Origin: JANNSX01 sp046348995
GTDB taxonomy: Bacteria; Pseudomonadota; Alphaproteobacteria; Rhizobiales; Hyphomicrobiaceae
Assembly: GCA_046348995.1 (NCBI GenBank)
Contig: JAXMDB010000006.1
Span: forward strand, 186,001-250,000
Reading direction: 5' to 3'
Length of the DNA stretch: 64,000 nucleotides
The position numbers were made by a program, and so were the translations under genes. This document shows positions 37,601 through 44,696 of the stretch, in pieces (position 1 is the stretch's first letter; each line of letters opens with the position of its first letter). The notes under the pieces were generated by a model that was not told the origin of the DNA, did no database searches, and worked only from the letters and a program-made list of their open reading frames with translations.

Positions 37601-37770
37601 AATTCGACTTCATCGCCGAAGGGACGTTCAGCGCGGTCGGTCAGCTCCGTGTTCGGATCCTCGACGACATCACAATCGTCGAAGGGAACACGAAGGGTGA
37701 TACCCGCGCCGACTTCCAGATCGAGCTCGTCGGGCGGCATGACCTGAACGAGAACGACATTCTGCTTTGA
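28627..37770 (+). CDS. Giant secreted protein with two animal-type haem peroxidase domains and RTX repeats
   Basis: 3047 residues, no Sec signal. Peroxidase domain 1 (~350-1080): distal H384 in GQFFDHGLD, R626 in GDGRGNENIGL, proximal H767 in VYRFGHSML. Ca-binding RTX blocks at ~1117-1245 and 1412-1430; Ig-like domain ~1577-1672; more RTX at ~1708-1728 and 1798-1855. Peroxidase domain 2 (~2049-2720): distal H2164 in GQYFDHGLD, R2343 in GDLRTNENVTL, proximal H2440 in VYRVGHSLI. Cadherin-like domain ~2732-2818, nine-residue RTX repeats ~2832-2942, then a C-terminal type I secretion-type end (NENDILL). Expected to be exported by a type I system, fold with calcium and oxidise a substrate with peroxide. 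Closest known type is the Mn(II)-oxidising peroxidase MopA. No exporter is nearby. Confidence 0.92.
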   Translation: MVTFNLSDLSFILTQIRIAEAHAAGTPLADLVTNPLLPFGLRTVDGTFNNLIPGRETWGSADQPFPRLVPADYDTGTADQTFDINGPAPGGTGVGADYAGGGNVVDTAPRTISNLIVDQTLNNPAAIMAALDYAGITGAAATAARNLIISQFQALAPLETELAQAGTVENAFETALARATNAAGQLETARLSLSTLLAEFGDLDLTITQDDLDAAVALVNAAQAANASANQAVAALLPLSPAPAELAAAQTLAADTAAFLSAVQSINDSLANDLNGQVDAGTVTAAIVAENTLENLAGTQAQPNLGTSDVLVASLTAAESGAQAITEAAQLSLDNAQASLAATLAANDIQMSGGSLVIPNIAPDEGISAPFNSWMTLFGQFFDHGLDLVEKTATTKVYVPLLPDDPLYVEGGQTNFMVITRTEANARNVTTPFVDQNQTYTSHASHQVFLREYAGAPGAALSTGHLLEHATGGLATWADIKTQALEKLGIELTDADIHNVPVLATDLYGEFERGPNGFAQILVETSPGVFTKVEGSAAGVSLAEAVVLAGGGTVALTGHAFINDIAHTAAPELVDPDRNPATNNSVWTTPDDGAGTADAQVVNQFGVRLTYDNELLDAHYVTGDGRGNENIGLTTVHHVFHSEHNRLVEHTKDVAVSSNDVNVLKAWMLGGDAYTAQQVADLQAELDTINGLVGQAKADAIDALGWDGERLFQAARFGTEMQYQHLVFEEFARKINPAVDLFVFNPTMDLDPAIFAEFAHTVYRFGHSMLTEDVARLDATGQNSDDIGLIEAFLNPIEFASADADVMAGAIVRGMTRQVGNEIDEFVTDALRNNLLGLPLDLATVNLARGRETGIPSLQEARAAFYAEAKSEWLKPYTSWVDFAQHLKNPASIVNFVAAYGNHEAILAAATLDDKRKAAMAIVFGDNDGTSNTVLINGTDYDISNRLAFLNGGSGHAGLGGLNDIDLWIGGLAEAILPFGGMLGSTFTFVFEKQLENLQNGDRFYYLSRTQGTHFLQELENNAFSKLVMLNTDLGDGVDVGNGELGHTHLPGEIFSTPEYIIEWHQQLQRAADPEHEDEFLQALEPKVARDQHLTIDGNTYDRSLKFTGGEHVVLGGTEKNDVLIADLGDDTVWGDGGDDYIEGGHGINRLHGGTGDDIIYGGGDPEFLHGDEGNDVIQGGNGLGDLIFGGSGHDFVVAGIDGKEVFAAEGNDFVLGTPDVDFLLGGEGDDWIEGGEGFDTLAGENSELFFNSPIIGHDVLFAGTNENDFDAESGDDIMVQGESVMRNEGMLGFDWVSFEEHTSFGADADMRVRIFTNVANDILRNRFDKVEAMSGSRLADILVGDERASPAGPVDPNLPANEATLDGDQLDREGVLRIRGLAGVLGTTEAAVTALAAKSVVFDAGNILIGGDGSDRIQGNGGNDLIDGDAHLNVRIGIKDAAGNEIGTAEKMQGAVHFYTATEAATLGTGYAAAGAALLAREGAALDALVFVRSINPGNLAIVREILNDTTPDNDIDVAVFRDVRAAYVLTENSDGTWTVDHQGGIDGIDTVRNIEVLRFTDGDFNIANAPPVGQPVIIDPTPTNGLVSPTEGQSLSVTTSGISDPNGVTLPFSFQWQVSTNGGATWADIGGATTASFTPTQAQVGGLLRVQASFTDGGGRIETVLSNPTGVVGDLFIGIPILVNNVFVGTAGDDVATGGAPLIIGGSDTFTGNGGNDTINGLGGTDTAIFNGPVTNFAFGTSNAPLVVTDMTGADGADSLTSIEQLRFGGAGGTTLTVVAGTGAGQTVTGGTGGAVNRADILLGFAGTDILNGNGGNDVLVGGGDNDTVNGGAGDDIILWRAGDGRDFIDGGANATAAGDLVHIAGDATAESFTVYSIAEAALAGFTPTNANTEVIVVRNGVVIAELDNIEELVINGLGVTTPGGASGGTSQGDTITVSGSFAGTSLNFNTITIEGGTGNDTVDITGLTSGHRIVFNSGGGTDTIIGTLRPQDVIQVAPGTDPADYTTTHQGGQTIVSNGTNTITFTGTGTPQIQAAPGDGGEANGFRITSSDLAALKALVNGQQPAGDDDDIPTGVRTLDGHGNNIAHPEFGAAEEPFIRITTPHYGAANPATGNRDINPIFAGLDPRTISNILGTQEADLAPNAKGANIFFMAFGQYFDHGLDFLGKGGNGSISIGGAGYNPATGNPADLTRGTVSGWDGATPEHLNRTSPYVDQNQAYGSHELVGQFLREGNGAGGLGAHLFQGAPDPSNATFALLPTLAELIQHHWANNTVFHSAGLPGGEAAFRDYYAGLVDANGNIDQTIANGLNGNFMGSGQILVGDANPFVNVLDHYVAGDLRTNENVTLTSIHTVWSRNHNYHADNLVAAGFEGSAEELFQAAKILNEAEYQRVVFGEFADMLIGGIKGNGSHGHDDYNPNATASISHEFAAAVYRVGHSLIGQTITVMDESGSPRQVSLIDAFLNPTNEAGAFTGPLPPGYVPQPGFEQLGVDNIIGGIVTQAAEEVDFNLVDAVRNDLVRLHADLFAFNVARGWDVGLGTLNQIRHDLASSTDPYVAEARSHAGNLDPYTSWEDFQARNGLSDTVIDQFKQAYPDLEIAAADIAAFQAINPDIDIAIDGSTGIGTVKGIDRVDVWVGGLAEAHINGGMVGQTFWVVLHEQFDRLQEADRFYYTDRLDNLDLYENFIDGQSFSDIVARNTGLENLPEDIFETEPAEDQDNTAPYAPALIALAASVEGMARIITEAELLAGAGDADGDDLSIVDLAIASGGGSLVANGNGTWTYTPADDDDTGVTFRYKVSDGASTSGAVTATMDLSPVDETASNTDLIGNARKNVLNGSSAGERIFGRGNDDVLRGGGGDDKVYGESGNDRILGGSGDDMLFGGAGDDVVTGGRGDDEIFGGVGDDVLIGQGGTDLLRGGQDNDRLNGGAGADDLWGGSGRDRFVFDDGDTSKTSATRDVIHDFQGAGLVGGDLLDLRNIDAVTGGADSKFDFIAEGTFSAVGQLRVRILDDITIVEGNTKGDTRADFQIELVGRHDLNENDILL

Positions 37771-37929
37771 GTGCCTACGCTCTCGAACGAGGATCTTTGG
37801 CTGAGGAGGGCCGTTGGGGATTGAGGCGCATGCTTCAGTCCGCCAGCGGTCCTCCAATCAGACCCGGGCAACGTCTGCTCATCCGCAATGCCGGCATCGG
37901 TTGCAGGAGTGCTGCTTGATCGTGGCTGA

Positions 37930-38961
37930 TCAAAATACGGCGTGGTCTCCGCGCTCGGTCGCGGCCTGCCCCTTGACCGCGCGCGCATAGAAGTCGAACA
38001 GCGTCTCGGTTCCGGTCGAAGGTGTCGCGGCCGCGTCGTAGCACCCTCGTTTCGAGTCCCAGACGAGCATGGATTCAGTGGCGTAGTAGCGCCCGATCCG
38101 CGCCAACTCGGCCTTCTGAGCCAGCTTAGGAGACAGCACACCGAGGGTGTCCAGACTCCACACGAGAGCATCCAGAACCGCCACGGGGACATGCTTGAAG
38201 CGTGGCTTTTGCTTCAGCAATCCAAACAGATGTTCGCCCTGCTGTTTGGGTGTGATGGCGTCGCCAGGCCCACCGATAGGCAGCACGCGATTGCGGCGGC
38301 TCGGATCGTCAAGGCACTCGGCGAGGTAGTGGCCCACATCGTCATCGCTGATCGGCTTGCAGGCCGTCAAAGTACCATCGCCGAAAACGAGGAAGGGTTT
38401 GCCTTGCTTGACACGATCGATTTGTCCCGACAGCGACTTGAAGAACGCAGTGGGCCTGACGATCGAATAGTCGATACCAGAACCCATCAGCGTCCGCTCG
38501 AATGCGAGCTTGGCCTTCTGAAATTCAAGGAGCGGTTTCTGAACGCAGATCGCGGATAGAAGGACCATCTGGGACACGCCAGCTTCCGTCGCGGTGGCCA
38601 ACGCATGTACGTGGGCGTCGTGATCGATGGCCCAGGCATCCCTCGGGGCGCCCGTTCGCGAGGCTAGACACGACACCACCACATCGAAGCGCTCACCACG
38701 AAAGCCGTCGTGTGCAAGTGAGTCGCGATCGGTCACAGTGCCGAACCGCAGGGTGGCGCCTTTGAGCATCTCGATGCTGGCCTCGGGCGTCAGCGCGCCG
38801 CGCACTCCGGCGCGTGGCCGGACGAAACACACGACCTCGTGACCGCGCTGCACGAGAGCACGAACGGCTGCTCGTCCGATCGTACCGGTTGCGCCCAGAA
38901 CGAGCACGCGCCGTGGGCGGGTGGACCGGGAGCCTACGTCTGCTGTCGGTGTATCGATCAT
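37930..38961 (-). CDS. bciA: Divinyl (proto)chlorophyllide a 8-vinyl-reductase, BciA type
   Basis: 343 residues, NAD(P)H-binding. The Rossmann motif is VLGATGTIGRAAVRAL, followed by the strongly diagnostic blocks VVSCLASRTGAPRDAWAIDHDAH, LLSAICVQKPLLEFQKAK, YSIVRPTAFFKSLSGQ, FGDGTLTACKPISDDD, VLPIGGPGDAITPKQQGE and IGRYYATESMLV, which match plant DVR and proteobacterial BciA. It reduces the C8 vinyl group of the chlorin precursor to ethyl. No other bacteriochlorophyll gene lies in the window; in many purple bacteria bciA is outside the photosynthesis cluster. Confidence 0.9.
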   Translation of the reverse strand: MIDTPTADVGSRSTRPRRVLVLGATGTIGRAAVRALVQRGHEVVCFVRPRAGVRGALTPEASIEMLKGATLRFGTVTDRDSLAHDGFRGERFDVVVSCLASRTGAPRDAWAIDHDAHVHALATATEAGVSQMVLLSAICVQKPLLEFQKAKLAFERTLMGSGIDYSIVRPTAFFKSLSGQIDRVKQGKPFLVFGDGTLTACKPISDDDVGHYLAECLDDPSRRNRVLPIGGPGDAITPKQQGEHLFGLLKQKPRFKHVPVAVLDALVWSLDTLGVLSPKLAQKAELARIGRYYATESMLVWDSKRGCYDAAATPSTGTETLFDFYARAVKGQAATERGDHAVF

Positions 38962-39342
38962 GAGATGGGGACATGATAGCGCCGGCTAGGCCGCGCGCAC
39001 CACTCCTCAGACGAGATCTTTCGGTGCCGCCGTATCTCCTCATTTGACGCATCAGTCGCTGGCTCGCCGGCGTCGCATAGAGCGGAAAGCGACATCGCGT
39101 GACGGGGAAACTACCTCGCCGACGAGGTTTCACCCGACAGCCCCCTCCGATGCCGTTAAAGAACGGGCTCTTGCGTCCACGCATAGGGGACCCTTTCTCC
39201 GGGTTGTGGCGTCCGCGTTGCGGATAGGCAATCATTCGCGGTGGTCGGGACCGGTGCGCCGGACAAAGGCCCGCAACGCTCGCTCGTGACGAGATCGGCT
39301 GGGACTGGATCATGCAACAGATCGCCCACTGGAGATGAAGAC
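38962..39342. other. Divergent intergenic region
   Basis: 381 bp between bciA (leftward) and the FAD oxidase (rightward). No gene, repeat or clear operator recognised; both promoters should be here. Confidence 0.4.
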
Positions 39343-40857
39343 ATGGTCAATACCAAGCATGCGATCTCGTTCACCCCAGCGGAAGCGGAGAAACTCTCCA
39401 GGCACGCGAAGGCCGCGACGCAGGACCCGTCGCTGATCGGCGCGCTCGCCACGGTCGTGGGTGCGGAGCATGTTCACGCCGACTTCGGGACCCGGCTGCA
39501 GTATGGCCGCGACTGCCTGCCGTACGCGAAGTATCTTTACCGTTCCGGCGATCTGCCGGGGACGCTGCCTGCCCTGGTGGTGCGCCCGGCTGATACTGCC
39601 GAAGCGGCTGACGTGATGGCGCTTCTGCGGCAGCAGAAGGTGCGGATGATCCCGGCCGGCAGCTGTTCAGGCGTTCTGGGCGGCGCGATCCCGTTATGTG
39701 GGGAGGTGGTCGTCGACACCTCGCGCATGGACCGGATCCTGACAATCGACGAGGAAAATCAGCTCGTCACCGTCGAGGCCGGAATGAACGGCGGCGACTT
39801 CGAAGCGGCACTCAACGCGGCAGGTTGGACGGCGGGGCACTATCCGCAATCGATCCACGTGTCGACCGTGGGCGGTTGGGCAGCCTGCCGCGGCAGCGGT
39901 CAGGCCAGCAGCCGCTACGGCAAGATCGAGGATATCGTCACCGGCATGGTCGTGGTCGTGCCCGACGGCCGGACGCTTCGCATCGGCTCCAGTGCGCGGC
40001 GCGCGGTCGGCCCCTCGGTCAAGGATCTCTTCATTGGCTCTGAAGGTACGCTCGGGATCATCACCGAGCTGACCATGCGGATTTGGCCGATGCCCGAGAT
40101 GATGGAGGATGTCGTCGTTGGCTACCGCGACGTCGCATCGGCCCTACGAGCCGCCAAGCGGATCATGCAGGCAGAGCTGCGCCCGAACATCGTGCGGGTC
40201 TACGACCCGGAGGAGACCGCCTCACGCACCGCCGGATTGGACTTCTTCCGCAAATGGCCGGTGATGACCTTCCTCGCTTTCTCGGGGAAGCGCCGGCTCG
40301 CCGAGGTGGAAAGGGATCTCGCGCTCGAGATCGTCGCCGATGAGGGAGGTGAGCTCGGCCCGTCTGCTCCGATGGAGCACTGGCGGGGTACGCGCTATGC
40401 CTCAGCCTCGGCGAGCTGGACCGAGAAGGGCTACTTCATGGATACGGTCGAAGTCACTTTACCTTGGTCGCGGCTGATCGAGGGGTATGAGCGAATGTCT
40501 GCGGCAGTGCGCGCGATCTCTGCGGATGCTCACTTCGGCGCGCACTGGTCGCATGTCTATCCGGATGGCGCCTGTCAGTACATGACCTTCCGCCTGCCAC
40601 CCATGCCTGACGCGCAGGCACTGCCCCTGCATTCGGCGATCTGGAATGGGTTGCAGGAGATCGCGCTCGATTGCGACGGGTCGATCTCGCATCACCACGG
40701 CGTCGGCGCCTTCCGCGGCAAGTGGATGGCGAGGGAGCATGGCGTCGGTCTGGAGGTCATTCAGGCCCTGAAGGACGCGCTCGATCCCGGGAACCTGGTC
40801 AATCCAGGCAAGCTCGGTCTGCGTCCGGCGGCTGACGCGGTCGTCATCAACGGCTGA
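39343..40857 (+). CDS. FAD-binding oxidase/dehydrogenase (GlcD / alkylglycerone-phosphate-synthase-like)
   Basis: 504 residues. PCMH-type FAD domain with LPALVVRPADTAEAADVM, the FAD loop PAGSCSGVLGGAIPL, STVGGWAACRGSGQASSRYGK and FIGSEGTLGIITE; then the FAD-oxidase C-terminal domain with HHHGVGAFRGKW and ALDPGNLVNPGKLG. It probably oxidises a 2-hydroxy acid or an alcohol, or is a synthase like AGPS; substrate unknown. Start at ATG 39343 after GGAGATGAAG. First gene of an apparent operon with a sugar kinase 23 bp downstream and an aminotransferase. Confidence 0.85.
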   Translation: MVNTKHAISFTPAEAEKLSRHAKAATQDPSLIGALATVVGAEHVHADFGTRLQYGRDCLPYAKYLYRSGDLPGTLPALVVRPADTAEAADVMALLRQQKVRMIPAGSCSGVLGGAIPLCGEVVVDTSRMDRILTIDEENQLVTVEAGMNGGDFEAALNAAGWTAGHYPQSIHVSTVGGWAACRGSGQASSRYGKIEDIVTGMVVVVPDGRTLRIGSSARRAVGPSVKDLFIGSEGTLGIITELTMRIWPMPEMMEDVVVGYRDVASALRAAKRIMQAELRPNIVRVYDPEETASRTAGLDFFRKWPVMTFLAFSGKRRLAEVERDLALEIVADEGGELGPSAPMEHWRGTRYASASASWTEKGYFMDTVEVTLPWSRLIEGYERMSAAVRAISADAHFGAHWSHVYPDGACQYMTFRLPPMPDAQALPLHSAIWNGLQEIALDCDGSISHHHGVGAFRGKWMAREHGVGLEVIQALKDALDPGNLVNPGKLGLRPAADAVVING

Positions 40858-40880
40858 GGCCAGCGGCGGAGTGTGCGGGC

Positions 40881-42392
40881 ATGGAGCAGTTTCTCGGCAT
40901 AGATCTCGGCGCCGGCTCGCTGAAGGCGAGCCTCGTCAGGCGCGACGGTGTCTGCCTCGCCACCGCGGGGGCGCCGGTGCCGACACGTCAACCCTTCACC
41001 GGAGCTTCGGAGCAGGATCCCGAAACCTGGTGGTCCGCGCTCTGCAGTGCGGTGCGGGAGGTACTTAAGACCGCTAGCAGTGCGCCGATCGAGGCAATCG
41101 CCGTATCCGCCGGCGCGCATAGCTCCGTGCTGAGCGATGGCAAGGGCCGGGTGATCCGCCCGGCAATCATGTGGAACGATCAGCGCAGCCGGGCCGAGGT
41201 GGAGCGGCTGCGGGCCGAGCATGGCACGCGGATCGGTGCACTTTCGGCAAACAGCGTCAGTCCGACTTGGACCCTGCCGCACTTGGCATGGCTTGCGGCT
41301 CATGAGCCGCAGACCTTGCGCGATGCGCGCCACCTGACCCCGGCCAAGGACTGGCTCCGGGGCCGGTTGACCGGTGATTGGGTAACCGAGCCGGTGGATG
41401 CGACGGGGCTGATGCTCTACGCCCCCGTCGAAGGCCGTTGGTCGGAGGAACTCGCGGCACTGGCGGGGATCTCGACCACCATTCTGCCACCCGTGGTGCT
41501 TTCGCTCTCGGTCGTCGGACATGTGACAAGAGAGGCGGCGCTCGCCACCGGACTTTCTGCCGGAGTGCCGGTGGTGGCGGGCGTTTCGGACACCGCGGCC
41601 GAGGGGCTTGGTGCCGGGATGATGGGATCGGGAGTTGGCGTTGTGAAGCTCGCCACCGCCGCCACGCTCTCCTGCACGGCCACCGGCCCCGAATTGGGCC
41701 GGGTGCTGGTCAGCTATCCCTATCTGCCCGAGGGCAGCTGGTTTTGGATCACCGGTACCAATTCCTGCGCCTCGGCCCATGCTTGGCTGCGGCGGACATT
41801 CTTCTCGCAAGGCGGCGCAACGCCACTCGACTACTCCGCGATGGAGGACCTGGCGAAGGATGTTCCTGCCGGATCGGAGGGCTTATTCTTCCATCCCTAT
41901 CTCAACGGAGAGCGCTCACCATACTGGGATCCCGATCTGCGCGCCGGCTTCACGGGCCTGACGTTCGGCCACGGGCCGGGACATGTGACGCGCGCCTTCT
42001 ATGAGGGTGTGGCGTACTCACTGGCCGACTGCCTCCGTCAGTTCACCGCTGCTGGCGTGCGGCTCGACCGGCTGCGGATCACTGGCGGCGGGGCGAGGAG
42101 CCCGATGTGGCGCCAAATTCTGGCCGATGTGCTCGATGCGCGGATCGAGCTTCCGGAAACCGCCGACGCGAGTTTCGGGTGTGCCTTGATCGCAGGCCTG
42201 GGCATCGGCGCGTATACCTCGGTCGATGCGATGGGGCAGGCGATCCGTATCACCGCCGCGCATGCCCCTTATCCTGAGAATGTCGCGCTGTATCGCGAGG
42301 GCCTCGCCACGTATCGCAACATCCAGGCCGCCCTACAGCCCATCAATCACCGCATTAGCGCCCAGGCTCGCCAGCAAGCGCGCCAGAATTAG
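40881..42392 (+). CDS. FGGY-family carbohydrate kinase
   Basis: 503 residues of the xylulokinase/glycerol-kinase fold. Phosphate-1 loop FLGIDLGAGSLKASL, AIMWNDQRS, the catalytic aspartate region VVAGVSDTAAEGLGAG, and the C-terminal adenosine motif LRITGGGARSPMWRQILAD. Cytoplasmic ATP-dependent phosphorylation of a sugar or polyol; substrate not predictable. Tight spacing with the FAD oxidase suggests one pathway, oxidation and phosphorylation of the same polyol-type compound. Confidence 0.9.
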   Translation: MEQFLGIDLGAGSLKASLVRRDGVCLATAGAPVPTRQPFTGASEQDPETWWSALCSAVREVLKTASSAPIEAIAVSAGAHSSVLSDGKGRVIRPAIMWNDQRSRAEVERLRAEHGTRIGALSANSVSPTWTLPHLAWLAAHEPQTLRDARHLTPAKDWLRGRLTGDWVTEPVDATGLMLYAPVEGRWSEELAALAGISTTILPPVVLSLSVVGHVTREAALATGLSAGVPVVAGVSDTAAEGLGAGMMGSGVGVVKLATAATLSCTATGPELGRVLVSYPYLPEGSWFWITGTNSCASAHAWLRRTFFSQGGATPLDYSAMEDLAKDVPAGSEGLFFHPYLNGERSPYWDPDLRAGFTGLTFGHGPGHVTRAFYEGVAYSLADCLRQFTAAGVRLDRLRITGGGARSPMWRQILADVLDARIELPETADASFGCALIAGLGIGAYTSVDAMGQAIRITAAHAPYPENVALYREGLATYRNIQAALQPINHRISAQARQQARQN

Positions 42393-42449
42393 CGAGCCTG
42401 GGATGACCCTCGGATCACGACTACCAACACACGACAGAAAGCCCGATCA

Positions 42450-43778
42450 ATGACCCAAGGCAGGAATGCACCCGATCTGACGGCGTTGTGGATGCCTTAC
42501 ACGCCGAACCGCGCGACCAAGGCCGATCCCGCGCGGCTGATCGCGGCCGAGGGCGCCTACTACACCGGCGAGGACGGGCGACGGAAGTTCGACGGCGTCT
42601 CCGGCCTCTGGTGCTCGGGTGCAGGGCACAACAACCCGCGCATTCGCCAAGCCGTGACTCGTCAGCTCGAAACCCTCGACTTCGCGCCCAACTTTCTGTT
42701 CGGCCATCCGGCAGCCTTCGACCTGGCGACCCGGCTCGCCAAATCGGCACCCGGCGATCTGGAGCATGTCTTCTTCACCAATTCAGGCTCCGAAGCTACC
42801 GATACGGCCATGAAGGTGGCGCTCGCCTACCATCAGGCCCGCGGCGAGGGCCAGCGCACCATGATCGTCGGACGCGAGCGGGGATTTCACGGCGTCGGCT
42901 TCGGCGGCATCTCGGCCGGGGGCATGGTGGCAAATCGCAGGGCCTTCCAGAACCTGCTGCCGCGCGTCGCCCATTTGCGCCACACCTATCAGCCCGACCT
43001 CAATCGCTTTCAGATTGGCGAGCACGTCCATGGCGCGGACCTCGCAGACGACTTGCAGCGGCTCTGTGATCTGCACGGCGGCGAGACGATCGCCATGGTC
43101 ATCGTCGAGCCGATGTCGGGCTCGGCCGGTGTCCTACCGCCACCCGTGGGCTACCTCCGTCGCCTGCGCGAGATCTGCTACCGGCACGGCATCCTCCTCG
43201 TTTTCGACGAGGTCATCACCGGCTTCGGCCGCCTGGGTCACGCCTTCGCGGCCGAGCGCTTCGGCGTTCTGCCCGACATGATCTGCTTTGCAAAGGGCGT
43301 CTCGAACGGAGTCGTGCCGCTTGGTGGCGTGCTGATCCGCAAGGGCATCCATGATGCCTTCATGAAAGGGCCTGAGTGGGCGATCGAGCTCTTCCACGGC
43401 TACACCTACTCGGGCCATCCTCTCGCGATGGCGGCGGGCATCGCGACGCAGGATTGCTATGAGCTCGACGGTCTCTACGACCATGCCAAGGTGTTGGAGC
43501 CGGTCTTCGCCCGCCATCTGATGGCCTTGCGGGACCGCAAGGGCGTGACTGACATCCGCTGCATCGGCCTTGCCGGCGCTATCGACCTCGATCCCGATCC
43601 GGCGGCGCCCACCACGCGGGCCCGTGCGGTTTTCCTGCGGGCCTTCCACGAGCAAGACTTGGTCATCCGCTATACGGCCGACACCCTGATTTTTGCGCCA
43701 CCTCTCATCTCGACCGAGGAGGAGATCGCCGTGCTCTTCACAAAGGTCGGCAAATTGCTCGACGGGGCCGAGGTATGA
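42450..43778 (+). CDS. Class III (omega) aminotransferase
   Basis: 442 residues, PLP-dependent. Family blocks: LWMPYTPNRATKADP, GLWCSGAGHNNPRI, FFTNSGSEATDTAMKVA, IVEPMSGSAGVLPPP, LLVFDEVITGFGRLG, Schiff-base lysine in CFAKGVSNGVVPLGG, and HGYTYSGHPLAMAAG. Closest to beta-alanine:pyruvate or omega-amino-acid:pyruvate transaminases. 57 bp after the kinase gene on the same strand; converges on the 3-hydroxybutyrate-dehydrogenase-like gene. Confidence 0.9.
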   Translation: MTQGRNAPDLTALWMPYTPNRATKADPARLIAAEGAYYTGEDGRRKFDGVSGLWCSGAGHNNPRIRQAVTRQLETLDFAPNFLFGHPAAFDLATRLAKSAPGDLEHVFFTNSGSEATDTAMKVALAYHQARGEGQRTMIVGRERGFHGVGFGGISAGGMVANRRAFQNLLPRVAHLRHTYQPDLNRFQIGEHVHGADLADDLQRLCDLHGGETIAMVIVEPMSGSAGVLPPPVGYLRRLREICYRHGILLVFDEVITGFGRLGHAFAAERFGVLPDMICFAKGVSNGVVPLGGVLIRKGIHDAFMKGPEWAIELFHGYTYSGHPLAMAAGIATQDCYELDGLYDHAKVLEPVFARHLMALRDRKGVTDIRCIGLAGAIDLDPDPAAPTTRARAVFLRAFHEQDLVIRYTADTLIFAPPLISTEEEIAVLFTKVGKLLDGAEV

Positions 43779-43841
43779 GTGACAACTGACGATCTGCGGC
43801 ACGACCGGCAACTGGCGGCGGCGACCCGGCGGCGCAGCGCC

Positions 43842-44648
43842 TCACAAGACGAGCTGACCGCCGTCCACCGGAATGGCGACGCCCGTGATCGAGGCCGCCG
43901 CATCGCTGCACAGGAACAGGATCGTGCCGGCGATCTCGCCTGTCGAGACGAAGCGCCGCGTCGGCTGCTGATTGAGGAATTGCTCGCGAATGACGACCTC
44001 GCGCGGCAGACCCGACGCCTTCACCTTGGCCTCGACCTGACCGGCGGCGAGCGGCGTCAGCACCCAGCCGGGGCAGATCGCGTTGGCGGTGATGCCGTGC
44101 TCGGCGCCTTCGAGGGCCGCCGAGCGCACGAGGCCGATGACGCCATGCTTGGAGGAGACGTAAGCCGCCTTGTTCATCTCGGCCGTCACGCCCAAGGTCG
44201 ACGAGGTCGCGATCATGCGTCCGAACTTGCGCTGCTTCATGCCGCGGAACGCCGCCTTGGTCGCATGGAAGGCGGCGGAGAGATTGACCGCCAGCAGCGC
44301 ATTCCACCGCTCGTCGGGGAAATCCTCGATCGGCGAGACGTGCTGAATGCCCGCGTTGTTGATCAAGATGTCGAGACGGCCGAAGCGCGCCTCGACCTCC
44401 CGCACCATCTCGGCCCCGCGCTCGGGCGCCGTCAGATCGTGGGGCAGATGCATGGCGGGTGTGCCCGAGGCCTTGTCGAGCTCGGCTCGCAGCGCTTCGA
44501 TGTGCTCGCGCGGGCCGAGGCCGTGCGAGACGACGGTCGCGCCGCTGCGGGCGAGCTGGCGGGCCATCTCCTCACCCATGCCGCTCGTCGATCCGGTCAC
44601 GAGCGCGACACGTCCCGAAAGATCGACGTTCAAATTTCCAACCGCCAT
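43842..44648 (-). CDS. bdhA: 3-hydroxybutyrate dehydrogenase-like SDR
   Basis: 268-residue short-chain dehydrogenase. NAD loop VTGSTSGMGEEMAR, the BDH-type block NNAGIQHVSPIEDFPDERW, catalytic Tyr/Lys in AAYVSSKHGVIGL, AICPGWVLTPL, and FLCSDAAASITGVAIPVDGG. These match D-3-hydroxybutyrate dehydrogenase, which interconverts acetoacetate and 3-hydroxybutyrate. GGAG lies six bases before the ATG. Last gene of the leftward operon with a CoA ligase and a carnitine-dehydrogenase-like enzyme; acetoacetate is a product of carnitine breakdown, which fits. Confidence 0.8.
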   Translation of the reverse strand: MAVGNLNVDLSGRVALVTGSTSGMGEEMARQLARSGATVVSHGLGPREHIEALRAELDKASGTPAMHLPHDLTAPERGAEMVREVEARFGRLDILINNAGIQHVSPIEDFPDERWNALLAVNLSAAFHATKAAFRGMKQRKFGRMIATSSTLGVTAEMNKAAYVSSKHGVIGLVRSAALEGAEHGITANAICPGWVLTPLAAGQVEAKVKASGLPREVVIREQFLNQQPTRRFVSTGEIAGTILFLCSDAAASITGVAIPVDGGQLVL

Positions 44649-44696
44649 GTCCAGCTCCTCTACAAATCCAGCAAATTCGTGTGACGCGCTGAGCCG

